From the NCBI GenBank assembly GCA_902785755.1, contig CACZZO010000006.1, positions 62,001-126,000 on the forward strand: a stretch of DNA of 64,000 bases, written 5' to 3'. The notes under the pieces are model-generated. The model searched no databases. It saw only the letters and a program-made list of their open reading frames with translations, and had not been told where the DNA came from. Of the stretch, positions 62,005 to 64,000 are shown one piece after another (the stretch's first letter is position 1; every line of letters begins with the position of its first letter). The stretch comes from an uncultured Bacteroidia bacterium. GTDB taxonomy: Bacteria; Bacteroidota; Bacteroidia; Bacteroidales; F082. The translations under genes were made by a program, and so were the position numbers.

Positions 62005-62085
62005 TTAAATGCAATAATACTTGGTTAAGACCTTGACAATGTCGTAGTAGTTCACATTGCAGACGGGGTGTGAGTCGCCATTCAT
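62005..62085 (-). CDS. Possible 26-residue peptide or gene remnant
   Basis: The frame reads MNGDSHPVCNVNYYDIVKVL and six more residues. It lies between the MATE gene (20 bp upstream) and the MscS unit, and has a composition more like coding than spacer DNA. It may be the C-terminal stump of a lost gene or a real small protein. No function can be given. Confidence 0.2.
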   Translation of the reverse strand: MNGDSHPVCNVNYYDIVKVLTKYYCI

Positions 62086-62105
62086 TGTTCTTTTGTCTTT
62101 AGTTA

Positions 62106-63440
62106 TTAGTATTGATATTTTTTTCGCAGCACAACCATAAAGATGCTTCCGACGAGAGCTGCCATCAGTTCAGCGAAGACAACGGCATACCAGATGCCGT
62201 CTAAGCCAAACAGTAAAGGCAACAGGAGTACTGCCCCGAGTTCAAACACAAAGGTCCGCAAAAAGGAGATCAGCGCCGACACCTGCCCGTTGCTCAGCGC
62301 GGTAAAGAAGGCCGAGCCGAAAACAGCCAACCCAGTGAACAGGTAGGTGAGGGAGACAATCCGAAACGCGTGTACGGCATCCGGCAACAGGTTCGGGGCG
62401 TCATGCAAAAACAAGGCGGAAAACGGACGGGCCAGCACTTCGGAAAGGACAAACATCGCAACGGATGCAAGTCCGATGAGCGTCAGACTCCTTTTTCGCA
62501 GGTTCTTAAGCTCTCCGTGGTTCTGTGCACCGTAATGATAGCTGAACACCGATCCTATCCCGTTGGAATACCCAACGAACAAGGCCGAGAAGATCAGGCT
62601 GACATACATCAGCAGGCCAAAAATGACAACGCCATCTTCGCCCGCATACTTAAGCAGTTGTATGTTGTAGACCATCGCAACAAGGGACCAGGCGGCTTCG
62701 GCCATGAATTCCGAGGACCCGTTGGTCATGCTTTTCACAATCGCCTTGCCGTTCCAAACAGGTTTCACCAGTCTCAGGAGACTGTCGTTCTTCCGCATGA
62801 AATAAATGAGCGGAAACAAGCCGCCCACAAGCTGGCTCAAGGCCGAGGCTGCTGCCGCACCTGCGAGACCCCATTTGAAGCCTATGATGAAAAGTGCATC
62901 GAAGGCGATGTTACTGAGACCTGCGAGTACGGTGACCGCAAGCCCCAGCTTGGGTTTTTCGGCGGTGATGAAGAAAAGCTGGAACTCATACAACAGTATC
63001 CATGCGGGCAAAGCCAGAATGAAGATTCGCCCGTACAGCACAGTGTCTTCAAGGAGTTGCCCTTCCGCACCCAATAGGGTGGTGATGGGCCGCATAAAGA
63101 TGAATCCCGAAACCATCATCAAAACACCCAAGCCTGACGATACCAACACAATCAGGGAGAACAGACGGTTCGCTTGATTCTGGTCATTCTCCCCAAGCGT
63201 CTTTGCAATCAGCGCACTGCCCCCCACACCGAACATATAGCCGATGGTTCCGAGGATGTTCAGCATTGGCATGATTAGGTTGATGGCTGCAAATTCCGTC
63301 GTGCCCACGAAATTGGCGACGAAATATCCGTCCACGATAATGTACAGGGAAAGGAATATATTCATCACGATGGAGGGCAACGTAAACCGTAGCAGTTTGC
63401 TGTAGGTAAAATGCTCTGACAAATGGATTCGGGATTCCAT
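62106..63440 (-). CDS. MATE-family multidrug/Na+ antiporter
   Basis: 444 residues with twelve membrane helices in two matching halves (LPSIVMNIFLSLYIIVDGYF; then a second bundle after VYNIQLLKYAGEDGVVIFG). It probably exports drugs or metabolites using an ion gradient; with a Na+ V-ATPase nearby a Na+ drive is attractive but inferred. It begins 22 bp after the carboxylesterase gene and may share its transcript. Confidence 0.88.
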   Translation of the reverse strand: MESRIHLSEHFTYSKLLRFTLPSIVMNIFLSLYIIVDGYFVANFVGTTEFAAINLIMPMLNILGTIGYMFGVGGSALIAKTLGENDQNQANRLFSLIVLVSSGLGVLMMVSGFIFMRPITTLLGAEGQLLEDTVLYGRIFILALPAWILLYEFQLFFITAEKPKLGLAVTVLAGLSNIAFDALFIIGFKWGLAGAAAASALSQLVGGLFPLIYFMRKNDSLLRLVKPVWNGKAIVKSMTNGSSEFMAEAAWSLVAMVYNIQLLKYAGEDGVVIFGLLMYVSLIFSALFVGYSNGIGSVFSYHYGAQNHGELKNLRKRSLTLIGLASVAMFVLSEVLARPFSALFLHDAPNLLPDAVHAFRIVSLTYLFTGLAVFGSAFFTALSNGQVSALISFLRTFVFELGAVLLLPLLFGLDGIWYAVVFAELMAALVGSIFMVVLRKKYQY

Positions 63441-63462
63441 CTTTTATATCATTTCATAAAGA

Positions 63463-64000
63463 TTAGCACACCCTCTTGGACGACCCGTTCCCAAGGCGCT
63501 CTGCCCAGGACATCATCAGATCCTCCCGCTTTCCGAACAGGTCCTTCTGCATACCGATGGCATCGTCGAAGACCATCGTCTGGCGGTCATCACCCGAGAA
63601 CTTCTTCCACTCGTATTTGTCGGTTGAGGGGTTGCCCGTCCGGGCGAAGTTGACCCACATCTCCTTTGCGACGTGGCGGAACTCGCAGTTCTCGTTACAG
63701 ACGATCTCTCCGCTCCCCATCGGGTCCGGGATGCAATTGTCGAACAGGTACGGAATCTCAGCCGCGTGTACTGCACCAAGATAGGGGGTTGTCACCGGCT
63801 TCTTGATGAAGTACATATAGGTATTGCCGCCAGCGGCCGCGTGCCTGATGGCCATATTGGTGTTGCCGGCGCGGAAGTTGATGTCGTTGCAGTATTGCTC
63901 CAATCGGCTCAACTCGCTTTCGTTTGCGAGCGTGGCCATGAACTCGTCGTACATGGCCTTCTCCTGGTCGTTGAGCAGTGCGCGATCCCTCTTTGCGATC
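63463..64000 (-). CDS. Carboxylesterase family (type B) protein, C-terminal part
   Basis: Only the last 179 residues lie in the window; the frame is open to the right edge. YLGAVHAAEIPYLFDN carries the catalytic His (GAxHxxEIPYLF) of type B carboxylesterases, and EMWVNFARTGNPSTDKYEWK is the typical end. The Ser and acid residues lie outside. It hydrolyses esters or amides; the substrate is unknown. Confidence 0.85.
   Translation of the reverse strand, partial: IAKRDRALLNDQEKAMYDEFMATLANESELSRLEQYCNDINFRAGNTNMAIRHAAAGGNTYMYFIKKPVTTPYLGAVHAAEIPYLFDNCIPDPMGSGEIVCNENCEFRHVAKEMWVNFARTGNPSTDKYEWKKFSGDDRQTMVFDDAIGMQKDLFGKREDLMMSWAERLGNGSSKRVC

Overview
This window comes from a member of the Bacteroidota, most likely an uncultured Bacteroidales. 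The lineage signals are the Bacteroidota -7 promoter element TAnnTTTG upstream of many genes, two secreted proteins with type IX secretion (T9SS) C-terminal sorting domains, a serine palmitoyltransferase operon, a DUF2723 glycosyltransferase, V-type rather than F-type ATPase genes in E-DUF2764-A-B-D-I-K order, and SusCD-free glycosidases typical of gut or oral Bacteroidales. No rRNA, CRISPR array, transposase or integrase is visible. There is one tRNA.

Layout. 1-6.2 kb: the start of an AAA-ATPase-like gene, a GH20 hexosaminidase, CutC and a GH2 beta-mannosidase. 6.5-9.4 kb: a GIN-domain/outer-membrane protein convergent with an ECF sigma/anti-sigma pair. 9.5-14.5 kb: a NYN-domain protein behind an attenuator-like leader, lgt, and two T9SS cargo paralogues. 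14.6-20.4 kb: a DUF2723 membrane glycosyltransferase and a four-gene CsgG/lipoprotein/DUF4810/GNA1162 cluster. 20.6-25.7 kb: tRNA-Gln and the rimP-nusA-infB operon. 25.7-28.6 kb: two AAA+/DUF4143 ATPases, each bordered by its own repeat array, with a 51-bp remnant of an HNH nuclease gene between them. 28.6-33.1 kb: a transglutaminase-fold lipoprotein, der and an S4-domain protein.

33.2-38.3 kb looks like a small defence island. It holds a HepT/MntA-type toxin-antitoxin pair, an EcoRI-family adenine methyltransferase overlapping a DUF262-HNH nuclease, a strongly structured 200-bp leader or ncRNA in front of that pair, and a three-gene unit (64-aa protein, SDH/ClpP-fold serine protease, 198-aa unknown).

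38.4-47.4 kb is a V-ATPase operon whose c-subunit keeps the residues of a Na+ site. It is interrupted between DUF2764 and subunit A by a two-gene cassette (nucleotidyl-cyclase-fold/HTH SatD-like protein plus DUF3307 membrane protein). Directly upstream of that cassette lies an array of about 29-bp-spaced palindromes. The DUF2764 gene itself is frameshifted. 48.6-51.7 kb is a compact sphingolipid operon (GNAT acyltransferase, serine palmitoyltransferase, SDR reductase). The rest is acyl-CoA carboxylase, DUF1295, rlmN, amn-holA, dtd, a very large MscS channel with two small membrane partners, a MATE exporter, and the end of a carboxylesterase gene that runs off the window.

The best candidates for something undescribed are the cyclase-fold/DUF3307 cassette with its palindrome array, the protease three-gene unit, the methyltransferase/HNH pair with its structured leader, and the iteron-flanked ATPases. 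Product names rest on motif recognition by eye; no database search was run.
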